DNA from: Pagrus major
Taxonomy: Eukaryota > Chordata > Actinopteri > Spariformes > Sparidae
Direction: 5' to 3'
Assembly (NCBI RefSeq): GCF_040436345.1
Contig: NC_133230.1
Coordinates: 23,322,197-23,386,196, forward strand
Length of the DNA: 64,000 nt
Shown here: piece after piece, positions 17,888 to 30,689 of the stretch
How the letters are laid out: every line of letters begins with the position of its first letter
How positions within the stretch are numbered: the stretch's first letter is position 1
Made by a program: the position numbers and the translations under genes
The notes under the pieces: model-generated
The model's input: the letters and a program-made list of their open reading frames with translations, nothing else
Database searches by the model: none
What the model was told of the DNA's origin: nothing

Positions 17888-20800
17888 ATGGCGTCTCCAA
17901 ATGGAGGTAAATTCTAATTCCTTACCCTGCTATGCGGTGTATAAATTGTAAATTTGCAGTTATTAAGGACTTTAAGTCGTTAGCGACTCCTTTGTTGTAT
18001 TACACGAACATCCAGAGGCGACAGAAAACACATGTTAGAGCTGTATTTGTGCTGTTTGGGGATGTTTTCCCCCCGCTGGCTACAGCCTTCACTAGCCCCA
18101 GTGTTGTGTCTGACCAGTGTACAGAGAAACACAGGAGACAGAAACACCGAAGCTTTTTACAGTTTGACCCACAGAGATGAAACTGTGGGTGCTGCTAGCT
18201 ACAAACATAGATACCCCCGAAGCTCGCTACTGTGCTTTAAACAGGCCGAATCACCTGTATTTATATCATGGGTAACAGTTACAGTGTTTTGTTTCACAAC
18301 ATTGGGACTAGTAATAGGTTTTACGTTACTGGCTGCAGTCTTTCACCTTTACTTCCTACGTAATGTTATTGGTATTAACGTGACTGCACACTATAGTTAT
18401 GCCATGAGTCATGCCCTTGTTAAGCTGCAGTTTTCTAACAACCGAATCACATGAAAAATGAAATAAAACATACACACATCAAGAACAGGTGTACATTTCC
18501 CTTAAGTACAATTTTGAGGTACTAGCACTTTACTTGAGTATTTCCATTTTCTGCTACTTTATACCTGTACTCCTGTGAAATAGTGAACTTTTTACTCCAC
18601 TTCATTTATTTTAAACTTAGATTACTACTTACTTTGCAGATTCTGATTAATTTTACAACATATAATCAACAAATAAATGTGTAATTAATGTATGGGTGTA
18701 TGTGACTTAAGTCCAGTCTGTAAAATAAAATGAAAACATATTTTTAAAAAAGAAAAAAAAATCATAATGTAATGAAATGTAATTTACAATGTACATTTAC
18801 TACCCTGCAGATAAACTGTATATTATAAGTGATTAAAATTCACTTTTACCAGCTGCAACATTAGAGTCATGAGCATATAAATGCATCAGTAACTCTTGTA
18901 ATCCAATAATATTATATCTACATTGTTATCATTCTCGAAAATAAGTTGTGTTACCTTTAATACTTTTACCAACTCTAATGAATACTGAAGTATTCATCTA
19001 AATACAAACACTTTAACTTGTACTACCATATGACAGATTTTACAATGTATCAGTCATGTTTGTGATCATATAACTCCAAACATATGCCATATACTTTGGG
19101 TAATTTTTGTGTATATAACACTGTTGTGGTTTGGTCTTTAAACAAACTGTATCTTAACAGGGCTTGACGCACACATTTAACAGTCAAATTCATAACACTG
19201 CCGTCGCAGATTCTATTGCCGTCATTTGGCTGATTTATTCTCACTTTAAACAAAATAACAAAATATTTCTCAATCTAATGTGAGGTCAAAGGCTTTACCA
19301 ATGCCCTACTCTACACGCATGTTTGCTGCAGAAAATTTGGGTATTTTGGGGGATAATTCATATGTCAAAAGAAAAGATCTATGTCAACCTAATAAATCAG
19401 CAAATTGTGACATTATTTTCAATCAACACGAGAATAGCTCTAACAAACACAAAGTATATGACATAACTTACACATGGAGTAATGAAGCATGTCCAAAATT
19501 TGATGTTGTATGAAATTTGCAATATTCATGTCTGATCAAACACACAAACATTATATGTTATGTTGATATATGGTATAATAACTTGTAAATTAACAGCCCC
19601 TGAACATTTTCTTCATAAAAGGCTGCTGCTCTATATTCTCTTTTGTTAAATGACTGTAGTGATGTGTAACTACGTAATTCTACTGGAACTTATCTGCTTA
19701 ATGTTTGTTTGCGAAACTAAAAAGTTAGATCATGTTTTTGTAATAGATGTGAACCACATCAGTCTCAGGAGAGATAAGGAGCATGCTAAACTTTAGATGA
19801 GGAAATAAAATATAGAGTAAAAAACATTGAAATGACTTGAAAACAAAGTGTTTAAATTGGCACTACAGGGTTTGTTGTTTTAAAATATATTTAAGCTATA
19901 GTGACATTTTGACATTTTCACCAGAATTCATCTGCTTTTCTTGCTCTGAGGTACATCAGCAAAAAATGTACGCACACAAATATGCAGTTTATGCCTTTTC
20001 CTTAGAAAATGTTACAAAACCAAAGTACTTTCTGTGTTATTGTGATAGGTGACGATTTTGAATCGTCTTTGCTGAGTTTTGAGAAGTTGGACAGAGCATC
20101 GCCAGACCTGTGGCCAGAGCAGTGTAAGTTTACATCCTCCCTGCCCTTGTGTGTTTACTCCCTAATGAATTGTGTTTTATGTAATTATAATCCTGATTAT
20201 CCTGTAATCTCTCATTCAGTGCCTGGAGTTGCAGAATTTGCTGCGTCTTGTAAAAATGTGAGTTAGATTCACTGTGGCTCGCTTTGATTTACAAACTAGA
20301 TAATTAAATAGGCTTGATGTACTGTAATATATAGGCCTGATCTATAAATCTGTAACGAGTTGTGTACTGAGACAACTTTGTTGTGTGTTAACATCACAGC
20401 CCATCACTAATTCGCCCCCCAAGTGGATGGCTGAACTAGAGAGTGAGGACATCGAGATGTTGAAAGGTAAGTGTTCCAACATTGTCCGTGTACCTGCAAC
20501 AGTTGGTGTTAAGATGGAATATTTGGAACAGAAATAGTCTTAACATATAATCCTGTCAAATGGGATAATGTTCTGTTGAAACTAGTTACATGTAGCTAAG
20601 AGCTCTGATTATGGGTGCTGTTATGCTTTGTGTAGAGTTGGGTAGTCTGACCACAGCCAACCTGATGGAGAAGGTCAAAGGACTTCAGAACCTCGCTTAC
20701 CAGCTGGGATTAGAGGAGTGTGAGTACATGAACAACACAAACTATACAAATTACACTACAGACAGTATTTGAAAATGTTAAAGGTGTTGATGCAAATTTA

Positions 20801-23800
20801 AATGTTTTTGCAATAAAACACAATGAAAAATCTAACGGACAAGTATGCAAATACAGAGATTACAGCTGCAAAACAAATTATTTGAGCCGTATAGTTAGTC
20901 ACATGTTACCACTAGATGGTGCTCATAGCCTTTCTGTATCATACCAGTGGATTTCACAGCTTCTTTGTGCATTTTCACAATCAAAACCTAAACAGGCCAA
21001 CTGCACAGGAGCTCTTTTTTTTCCAAAGATAGGATGAATAATGTTTAAATTGATTTATAACAAACTCTCCTCTACTCAAAGAGCAGGAAAAGGTGACTTT
21101 GAGGTCTTAATTCAGGTCAAATGGTAGATTTAGGTCAATCTTGTTAAAATTGGAAACACAAGAAGAAACAACAAAACTGAAGAAACAAGGGCAGACCCAC
21201 AAGAGCCCATACAACAAGTGCTCAAGCATTTGATGGATGCAAAATCTAGTTTTTAATCCATTCCCCGCTGCCTCCATTGTCATAATCCTTATGGAGTGTG
21301 GATTAGAGAGATGTAGCTAAGTGCTCATATTTTCCAAAGAGAAAAAGGGGTATTTATTTTTCCCGTGGCAAAAGCACATAACCCATGAAGAATTGTGGTA
21401 CAGCCCTCCTCTTACTGGGATAGAATATATAAATAAATATACATTTTCCCCAAGTCGGTTAAATTCAACCAACATGCCTATAGATAGCGCAGGCAACGTG
21501 ATCTTATGTAGACAGTGAGTTAAAATGTTGCACTGCGGCCTGCTTGTGATGAACGCGCTGCTTTGTAAAGCTCCATAAAGACAACCTGTAATTATGAATC
21601 AAATTATACCAAACGTAATTTGGAAAAAGCTTTGATGAAAACTTTTTAAGTATCTGAAGACATTATCAGATTTTAGGTAGGAGTGATTGAAATGTTCAAG
21701 ATTTGCTGCAATGGTAAAATGCACAAATATCCGATTAGACATGCCACTAGGGCTGCAATTAATGATTATTTTCATAATGATTCATCTGCAGATTATTGTC
21801 ATGATTAATCGATTTGTTCCATGTGCCCTCTTCAAATTGCTGCTTTTTGTCCAACCAACAGTCCAAAACCCAAAAAGTCTTCATGCACCATTAAAAATGA
21901 CAAAGAAAAGCAGCAAATCCATCGTTCGACTAATGGTTACAACTCTACATAGCACAGGAACTATGTAAGACTGGATAAGACTAACTACATATTAAAAGGC
22001 TATAGATTGAGTTGCGTGTGTTTTATTTGCATAGACCACAAGTCGCAGATTAATTTAGTTGAGAAGTGAGAAAGTGTTTAATCTTCCTGACTTCCTTAAG
22101 CCTGGAGAAGCATGTTATGTGGCGGGTATAAAGATGTTAACTGTCACAGGTGCAGGCCTGCAGGCTTTGCAATCATGTCATGTACCTCGGGATGACGGGA
22201 CACAATGATGGTTATTATTGGTGTCGGAGCAGCCCTGTAATGGGTGCCTGTTTAATGCTCTCTGGTTTAATTTTCTCCTTTTCCTGGCTGTCAGGGGAGG
22301 CCTTGTAAATCTCAGCTACTTTTTCATCATGTTTGTGCACTCTTCAGTACCCGTAAACGACACTCCGCAGAGGCATGGCAGAGCGAGGGCAGGGGGACAG
22401 GATTTACTGCCCCTCCCCCTTCAACATGTGGACCATTAAAGAGGAAGCTGGTTAATGGGCAGAGCACAATCAAGGAGGGAAAATTCACCCACCCTGCTGC
22501 AGTGAGAGAGGGGACCAAACATTATTACAGGAACACCATTATCCCATGCCTGGAATACACCTCAGCAGCACTAGTGTTGGCTTCTGCTTTTTCTTGCAAA
22601 TTGTGCACATACCACCATGTTTGTACATATGTATTTACATGGATATGAAGGGGGGATGTAACACACCCGTAACACCCCACCCTCCTCCCACCAGCACCCC
22701 CAATAATGGCTGGCCCTGTCTCGTCCCAGAGGGGTTTGACGCGTGCCTCTTCCTCAGGCCCCAGCTGTTACTCCACCCCATGATGAATGCCCCTGTCGTG
22801 GGCCACTGAGCGCGGGCATCAAGCCCCCGAGTCTCTGGGGAAAGCTGAGGATTCTGATAAGTGCTGTTATTGGAGGTAATTGAAAGCTGAGTGTTCCTTT
22901 GGGATGCACTGAAGGGCCTCAGCTACTGAGCACCAAACTGCTTGAGCTGGTGACAGTGCTCTATCACACTTGTGAGCTCAAGGCTACTGAATACCATTTA
23001 ACACTTATACATCCAGGACGTGCTGTTAATTAGAAGGTGTTCCTGCTTGTTAAATTAGATTTTCTCTAACAGAAAGTGAACTGAAACCAAAGAAAATTCC
23101 AAAAGAATGGCTGACAAGTTAACTTCTGTGCTTATAGTAATGCCTTAACTCTAATAGTGTGATGGTGAGCCCTTCTCAAACCAGACCTTCCTCACTCTCA
23201 CTCTCGTCCTGTCATGGAGTGTACTCTGTAATCACACCACAGCTGAATGAAGCACCTTACATTAAGGTGTAGGGCAGCGAAAGCTTCAGGACGAACTTCT
23301 CTCTCTCCGGTAGAAATAGGAACTGTTGTACCTTTTCATAACCATAGTTTTGTATCAGTATCGTTCGGAAGCGCGATTTCTTTTTTGTAAACAGCTTCTC
23401 ATTTTTCACTCTTATGTTTATAAACTGCTTGGTTTTTGCAAAAGTCTCTGTAAAACTACAGCGTGTTGGAATCAAAATAACACATTTACTGTTTTCTAGA
23501 CTAGACAAGGGTATATTTGATCTTGTTAATGTCTGTAATTGCATTGCATTGCATGGAATTTAATTGTATAGAGCGTCATTGTACGTGGTCAGTAGACAGT
23601 ATCAGTGTACAGAAGACTGGAGGGATTCACCTATTTTCCACTTCCCGCTATTGGTCACGTAATGTGGCGGACCCTTCATGTGGACATTGAGACAAAGTGG
23701 AAGTGGGTAGGGAGAGGATGTACAGGGTGGTTACAGATAGGTCCTATGTTTTTCAGGGTGGTAAAGTCTGAAGTCTACCATTTAGGTGGAAATTGTAGAA

Positions 23801-26800
23801 ACATATGTGTCAAGAGTTAAAGTGAAGTGTGTTTTTGAGAGACTTAAAACAGAAGCTTATAACAATGAGAAAACTGCCACTCAGCAACAGTTTTCCCACT
23901 GAAATAGTGTACAGACAAAAAAAACACATCAGAAAAAAATGTGTCACTACCCTATATACCTTAGAAACACCATGTTACAATGATCAAAAACTTTGATATT
24001 TAGGTAAAAAGTGTAACACTCAGTGTATTCTGGGTCTAGGACCACCTGTTGTCTCTCATGTAGCACCTGTCGTCCACCGTGATGCCACGCGGCTTAGACC
24101 CAGGCCTGACCCCTGTTGCGTCTCCCTATGTGAAGGTGAGACTGAAGGTCGCCCTGCCCTGACAGCTCCTAATGGGCCTCCGCAGTCACCACCTCCTCCT
24201 CCTCCTCCTCACCCTTAGGATCAATCTCCGACCTATTAGAAGCACGCCGCTACTGAATATGATTGCATTCACTGGGCCCCACTGGTGCTAATGTGCCTCC
24301 ATCAATCCATCAGGCGGGCTGACCGCGGGGCGGGCGGTTATGAAGTGCCTGAGCTGACAGCCGCTGAATGAGGAACAGGGGATGCCTCCCCAGCACGACT
24401 ACCCTTCCTCCTCCTCCTCCTCACCTCCACTCCTCCTCTGTGCTCGTCTTTTCACCTCTCCTCCTGTCTGAGTTGCGATGAATGGCAGTGTCGTGGTGCG
24501 TGTCTTTGAAGGTGAAACAAGGATCTGAGATGGTTCGTTTTTATCATCTTAATATTCAGTAACCTTGGGCCTTGTGTGGTTCGTTCTCTCAAATTGGCTC
24601 CCATCTTTTTAATTATGGGCCGTGCCATTTCATAATAGTCGTGCCGCTATAGTGATGGTCCATCGCTCTGCTCACATTTTGCAACAGGAGGATGAGTGTC
24701 TCCTTCCTCTATGTAGCAGGTTGCAGCTGTATCTGATGGAGCCTGTCCATATCTTGAGCAGGATCAGTGTCGGAGATGTGTGAAAGCAGAGGCAGACAGA
24801 GCTTAACACACACACGCACACTCACACACACACACCGCTCCTCAGTTCTGCCTGCCTGCCGCCTCCCTGAGCAGATCGGAAATGACACCTCATTTCCATA
24901 AAGGCATTAGGAATTCATTGGATTTTCTTTCCCAGCTAATCATAGTGCGGGTGTAAAACCTTTTAGGCTTTTTAATGAATGATTTTTGACTGATTGCCTA
25001 TTAATAAGGACACCTCTTGAACAGGCATAGGCTGGGGCAGGGGTTGGGAGGTGCAGATGTGTTTGTTTTGGTGTGTGAATGCGTGTGTGTGTGTCAGCCA
25101 GGCGAAAATACATTGGATGAGGAGAGGAGGGGTGGGCCCTCTCGGTTGGGACATAAAGAGGAACCAGTGGCTCCCCTGGGAAATCACAGCTCGTGTCTGC
25201 ATCTTAAATATCCCTGTGAAGTATCAATAAGTGGGTAATTGAATTTTGAACACAAACATGAGCGTCATGTGTATGTGTTGCAAGACTGAGGAGGGGGTGT
25301 GGGCTGTGTGCCGCCAAGTGTTTCTTTGCTTGTGTGTTTGTGTGTTTCATCTCCTCTGTGTCTCCCTCGTCCCCGGGGAGGAGGGCGGTGAAAGAGGATG
25401 TTAAATCCATTAAATAAAGCTTACAGGCCGTAATAGCTGAGCAGCGCTCCGAGATGGGCAGTGAGGGTCAGATAAGTCCTCTTAACTCTTAATGAAAGCG
25501 AATTGGGGCAGTCAGGGCATGGGTCCAGGACTCCAGTTAACCCAGGTGGTCATCTGTCTTCGGAGCTAACAGGGGTCCAGCGGCTCACCGGGAGCGTGCC
25601 ATCGAGAGGGGCAGGCGGAGGCAGGGGGTTGCGGAGGGGGAGGGCGAAGTGATGATTACTCTCATTTTATACACAGGGGAGTGGTGAGGGGGGCTGGGAG
25701 TGGGCTGTGACAATGACACCCAGATCACTCACCGTAAACGAGGGAAAAGTGAGATGTTACACCGCCGCGTTTCCTCTGCATTTACATTTGAGCCACCTGG
25801 GTTTTTTCCAAATGAAAATGATTTGCAAGTTCAGGACGGACAAATTGCAGAAATGTGTGGGTTGCAGTCTGGTTTTCGCTCTTGCTGTATAATCTTGGAA
25901 AAAGGGCATCATCTTAAATAGCCTTGGGGCATATTTAGCTGTTTGTGTATATAGGTTAATCTCTATTGTTGCAGTGTACCTCTGCAGCAGTAATCAGGCC
26001 TAAATCTATAGCAAGAGGATTACTGGGCTGATGGAAGAGTTAGGGGGGTACAGGAGCCTTCATGCTGGTCTCTCTGCTAACATGTCCTCAGCCCTCAGCA
26101 CATATTGTATCTATTTAGGGATGAAAATGAATTCAGATTGCTTCAATAAAAAGGGATTGCAGTCAAACATGCAGAACATTTAACATGGGTGAAACTGTTT
26201 TATCCAGTATGATGTGGCCGTGTTTACTGGTAGACTGTGATGGAATCTCCGACCAGTTCGGGCTAAATGATAATTAGATAGCAACAAATCAACAGGGCAA
26301 GGAAGATGGCCCACAGAATCCATAAGGTGTCATTTAGTATGGATGGCAGTGGTAACAAGATGCTGATTAACTTAGTGCAAAATTAGTAATTGACCTTTCT
26401 AATCAACTAAACAAATCTCTAAGTCCCCCTAATCAGTATTGATCTCGCCTGTTGTATGACAAAGCATGTGTGCGTGTGTGTCTGTGTGTGTGCGCAAGTG
26501 TGTAGGCGTTTGAGGCTTTCTAACCCCAACAGTTTATGTACTTATTGCAAAAATATACAATCAAATGTTGTAAAAATAACTTCTTAATAAATATGATAAT
26601 CAGAAAGAAAAGAAAACTGTACATGCACTGTAACATGGCAGTGCAGCAAAGTTACAATTTTTCATTGAAGTCGGCCCTTTATCATCATGTTTTCTCCAAC
26701 ACATTCCCTCGAGAATTCTGTGGACATTTTTACTTGCTGTTTTGCCTTTTTTATTGAAGACATTTTGACATGTCACAGATATAAATGATCATCTAATTGT

Positions 26801-29800
26801 GGCTGAATCCCATTTAGCTGCTTCAGTTTCGTGGTCTAACCCACTCGTCAAGTTTCCACCCAAATGTAGAAATTTCTAGGGATGCACGATATGCGTTCTA
26901 CTGAGTGCCGTTCTGATTTTCACATTTTTTATTTAAAAGACGAGATCATAACCTGTAGTTTAGGTGCACCTAAACAGGTAAGACAGGGTAAGATGTAGTA
27001 AGCAAAGATGAATAGTTGGTGCCATTAAACCATAGCAGAAGGAGAGGGCCCAGCTGAACCTTAAACAAATGAAAACATAAATGTTTGTTTCTTGTATTTA
27101 TCTGAGGAACATTACAGTCATATAGTGGCTCCACACAGAGCTGATGTTTTAGTTGCTTCAATGGATGTTAAAGTCACATGCTTCATGTGCGTTTTGGTTG
27201 GCCTCGTAACCAACACACCAAGCCCACCTTCACCTTGCCAAGCACTTTTCCCCATAATTCTGTTTTATAAAAAAGGAATCATAAATTGGGCACTGATTTA
27301 TGATTAATGGGGTCTTTAATGTGATGATATCAATGATATTTCTGTCTGAGCAGGGAGAGGCTGAACTGAGCCGTAATTAATGAGACGCTCAGTGGGGCGA
27401 GGGGTCTCGGGAGGAGTGGCACAGCCATCCTTGATCTGTTTTACAGTTTGGGCTCATCAAGAGATGGAGAAAGCGATAACAAGAGAGAAGCATGACACCT
27501 TTAAAATCCAAAATATTAACTGCTGCCCTTTACCAATCCTAGTGTAACTGCTCCTAATAACAAAGTGACATCAGGGTGCCTGCGCCTTTAGGGTCATCCC
27601 AATGTAATTGCTTTCCCTCGCCTAATTTTTTGACGGCTTCATTTCAATCTAAAGCACCCTCTGCACATCCAGGGGTCCCCTGATGACTTTGTTTAGGGTG
27701 ATTTAAAGAGACAGCAAAGTGCAAAATGAATCCATCCCATTCCAATTAGCATCATCTTTAACCTAATGAGGGACACCTCAAGGTGACGTGGCCCCCACGC
27801 CCAGATGCACCATTATCATTCCACACTGGGCAACTCATCTAGATTACTAACTGGCCCGGATTTTTCATTAGCCGCCGTGGGCAGGGGGAGGCGGGGCTCC
27901 TTTACACCGGCACACAGGGACACAGCAGCCAGTCGAGATCCTGATCACATGCAGGCATCATGAAGGTGGATGACTTTCTACTAAATGCTCGTATAAAGTC
28001 AGTCTGCTGCTCTGTAGTCTTATATTTGTGTGATGTGATGGTAAAGTGAATGGGGTCTTTGCAGCTCATAAAAACTGCAGTGGAGACGAGCCTGATCCTC
28101 CTCTTATCTTTAACAAAGAGTAATTACTGTACCTGCATGGCGCCTCTGCAGGCATTATGATGCTGCTGCAGTAAAGTCCCCACAGTCTCCATAGTGACAC
28201 AATGGTTTGTCTTTCACAGAAAAGCCTCAGCAGTGATTGCTCTCCCGGTGAAGACCAGTTTCACAAAGGGCCTTCAGCAGGGACAGTTCTGTTGTAGGAC
28301 TGTCTAACGCACAGAGTTTACACTCTTGTACAAAAACGTACTTCACTGGATCCCACATCTTCAAATTGCTTTTTTGTCCAATCAACAGAACAAAACCTAA
28401 AGACTCTTCATTTAGCATCATAAATGACTAAGAAAAGCAGCACATTTGTACATTTAAGACGCTAGAACCATGTTCAGCAAAGGATGTTTGACATTCTTGC
28501 TTGAAAAATAACTGAAACGATTAATCAATTAAAAATAGTTGAACTTATTTTCTTTTTATTAACTAATCGATTAATCAACTAATTATTGAAGCTCTAATAT
28601 GGTCTCTGACTCAATAGTCTGTAAGATCAATGGCCAGTATGGAAATTGTTGTATTTTATTAAAATGCAAAAGGTGCAGTGTTACAGTGTAACCTCCAACC
28701 TCAAGCATCAGCTTCTTGAGGAGGCAAATTACCAGTAAAAACAAAGTAACCAAACACCTCGAGGGACAGTTGTATCCAGAGTATTACCTGAAGTAGTAGT
28801 TCCCAATTTTTTAGACTTTTTCTTTTTTTTTAACGCTTGTGTCCTTTTAAAGCAAAGCAAATCTCCCTACATATTACTGCCTCTTAAACCTTTAAGTGCA
28901 GTACTGTATCTGTTAACCTTTGAGTAATTTTCCCGTCACAGATTTTCATTTCATTTGAACTTTTTTCCTAAGCTTGCAGGAAAAAAATCCTCCAGAATTT
29001 CCAGGAAAATGGCAATTATTATGGAACAATTTGGAAAATACACCTTAATTTCTTGTAGCATAATATGTTATTTCAATCCCATTAATCATGGTTAGAAAAC
29101 CACTGGCCTGAAGGGTTAATTGTTATAATCATATTTCAGGGTTCATCAATAAGGATTAGTATGAGACAAGTAAATCTAGCAACTCAGTTGCCCAGTCGGG
29201 CAAGAAGTAAAAGAGAATTCAACACAATGTTTGTTCTAGAGCTGATGATGGACGTAGTAAAGGAGTTCTGATCTCTGTTGAGAGTTGCACATGCTCAGTA
29301 CCAATTGTGCACTCACAATGGTGGAAGGTAAAAATGTTGATGTACTGAAGCGCAAGCAAACGTTTATGAGCTGAAGTGCAAGCGAATGTTTCAATTACCC
29401 TGGAAACATTAATGTTAACATTTTGATGTAGAAGAATGTTTGCTGCTTTGCATCTGTGACACACTGTGTCCTTGTTCTGATTCATTTACTAAAGTAAAAA
29501 TTAAACATGACAGTTTACTTTAGTGTTTGCTGTTATTTGATGACCACTCATACATTAGATGATTTATATAGGGGCAAGTAAAAACTGATTTCCTCACCAA
29601 CCTGGTAGATTTCTGACCAACTGGCCCCAAAGTGAAAAAAAAAAACCATGAATGATTTTTTCCTCTTCCCTGTTATTAACTTCTAGTAAATACTGTTATT
29701 TTGCCTGAAAAGTGCTTTCCTTTTTCTTACTTTGCTGGTCATTTGTGACTTATTTCAGACATGGCCATATTCTGTAATCACAAGTGGGGTGAATAGAGAC

Positions 29801-30273
29801 ATTCCGCCTCTATTCCCTCTCTTCGTGGTGAATTGCACACACACGTACACACACTTTCATGCACGCATAGGTCTGAATACTTGTACCTCACTACATTGAG
29901 ACAGCAATCAAGCAAATCACAAGGCTCTTTGGTAGCCACGTCTCCATTTTATCTTGTTTTCCATGTCCTGAATGAACAGATGTTCGTATAAATTGCCTCC
30001 CTGTGTGACAGTGCAGATATTAAATACATGCTTTGCATTTCTAAACAACAGTTCTGCAGGCAAACGTTGTGGCAAGCCTGGCAGGGTTTTTTTTCTCATT
30101 TTACAAACTTGTCAAAGATTGCTGGAAAGGTATAAAGCAAAGCAATGAACATGACCATGAATTAAAAACAGCCCTTCTAACCTCAGATATGTGATGTTGT
30201 GTCTTCTTGTTTTACAGCCCGGGAAATGACCAGAGGGAAGTTTCTCAACATCTTGGAGAGGCCCAAGAAGTGA
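17888..30273 (+). CDS. lin52: LIN52, DREAM/MuvB core complex subunit
   Basis: Small nuclear subunit of MuvB, which joins p107/p130-E2F to form the repressive DREAM complex in quiescence and B-Myb/FoxM1 to activate mitotic genes. Six exons: 17888-17906, 20049-20123, 20220-20257, 20400-20466, 20636-20719, 30218-30273, summing to 339 nt and 112 residues (human 116). The protein is almost identical to the human one as I recall it. The LxSxExL pocket-binding motif is residues 14-20 (LLSFEKL). Ser24 in RASPDLWPEQ corresponds to the human DYRK1A-phosphorylated Ser28. The conserved helices follow (WMAELESEDIEMLKELGSL, NLMEKVKGLQNLAYQLGLEE) and the tail is REMTRGKFLNILERPKK. The start is the first ATG after an in-frame TGA upstream; the four extra N-terminal residues of the human form are absent. 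The last intron is 9.5 kb and probably hosts regulatory DNA of vsx2. Confidence 0.97.
17907..20048 (+). other. lin52: lin52 intron 1
   Basis: A 2.1 kb AT-rich intron. An open frame at 18032-18454 has no recognisable domain and is treated as chance. From about 18498 to 18970 it holds a copy of the AAGTA/ACTTGAG dispersed repeat. The rest shows nothing recognisable. Confidence 0.7.
18498..18970. repeat. dispersed repeat, 'AAGTA/ACTTGAG' family
   Basis: TTAAGTACAATTTTGAGGTA, TTTACTTGAGTATTTCCATT and CTGCTACTTTATACCTGTAC, then AT-rich sequence ending with ACTTTTACCAACTCTAATG. Typical of a short element frequent in percomorph introns. Confidence 0.6.
21748..21965. repeat. dispersed repeat, 'GATTAATCGATTAAT' family
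   Basis: Left end AGGGCTGCAATTAATGATTA, then CATGATTAATCGATTTGTTC, CAAATTGCTGCTTTTTGTCC and AGAAAAGCAGCAAATCC. The best-preserved left end of the family in this window. The inner blocks also occur at 28355-28600. Confidence 0.7.
28355..28600. repeat. dispersed repeat, 'GATTAATCGATTAAT' family
   Basis: CAAATTGCTTTTTTGTCCAA, AGAAAAGCAGCAC and GACGCTAGAACC, then a right end containing ACTAATCGATTAATCAACTA and GAAGCTCTAAT. The right end is a reverse complement-like match to the left end at 21748, so the family has inverted termini. Confidence 0.65.
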
Positions 30274-30680
30274 CATGTTTTGTTTTTTGATTTTGTTTTG
30301 TTTTGTTTTGTTATTTTGTGCAAGCAATAGGAAATGTGGGAGTACGCAAAGAATCTGATTTATGCGTTAAACATGTTCAGTCCTTTTCAACAAAGTTCAG
30401 AGACGTTGTGCTCAAACTGTAAATTGGAGCAAAATGCTCACACACACTCACTCACTCACTCACACACACACAAACACACTGATGTCCTTGTGCACCTGTT
30501 GTCCTATAGATAGATGCCTTTACATTTATGGAATTGATTTATTTCTTCCACAATTAATTTTCTCTGTAGCTTGTAGACTTGTTTGATCAAATGTTCCCTA
30601 TTTATTCTTATTTCTACTTTAAACAAGAAATACATGTTTTGCAATTTGTGAAGTTGTATAATAAAGTTTTAAACGTAGAG
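30274..30680 (+). other. lin52: lin52 3' UTR
   Basis: Follows the TGA at 30271-30273. It contains a TTTTG repeat (about 30285-30315), a CACT/CACA stretch (30438-30478) and an AATAAA signal at 30660-30665, giving a UTR of about 400 bases. Confidence 0.75.
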
Positions 30681-30689
30681 ATGATTGCC

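Larger units (their letters stand above)
20720..30217 (+). other. lin52: lin52 intron 5, host of candidate regulatory blocks
   Basis: A 9.5 kb intron. Contents by region: 20720-21740 AT-rich with a CTCF-like core at 20909-20924; 21748-21965 dispersed repeat; 22080-23040, 24040-25010, 25410-25700, 26200-26450 and 27360-27960 complex, balanced-composition blocks that look like conserved non-coding elements; CA/GT microsatellites near 24809-24837 and 26467-26502; 28355-28600 dispersed repeat; 28600-30217 ordinary AT-rich sequence. No additional exon is recognised. Confidence 0.6.

Noticed and set aside
18032-18454. 140-codon open frame on + in lin52 intron 1
   Set aside because: No family motif, no splice-consistent partner, and it lies between two firmly placed lin52 exons.
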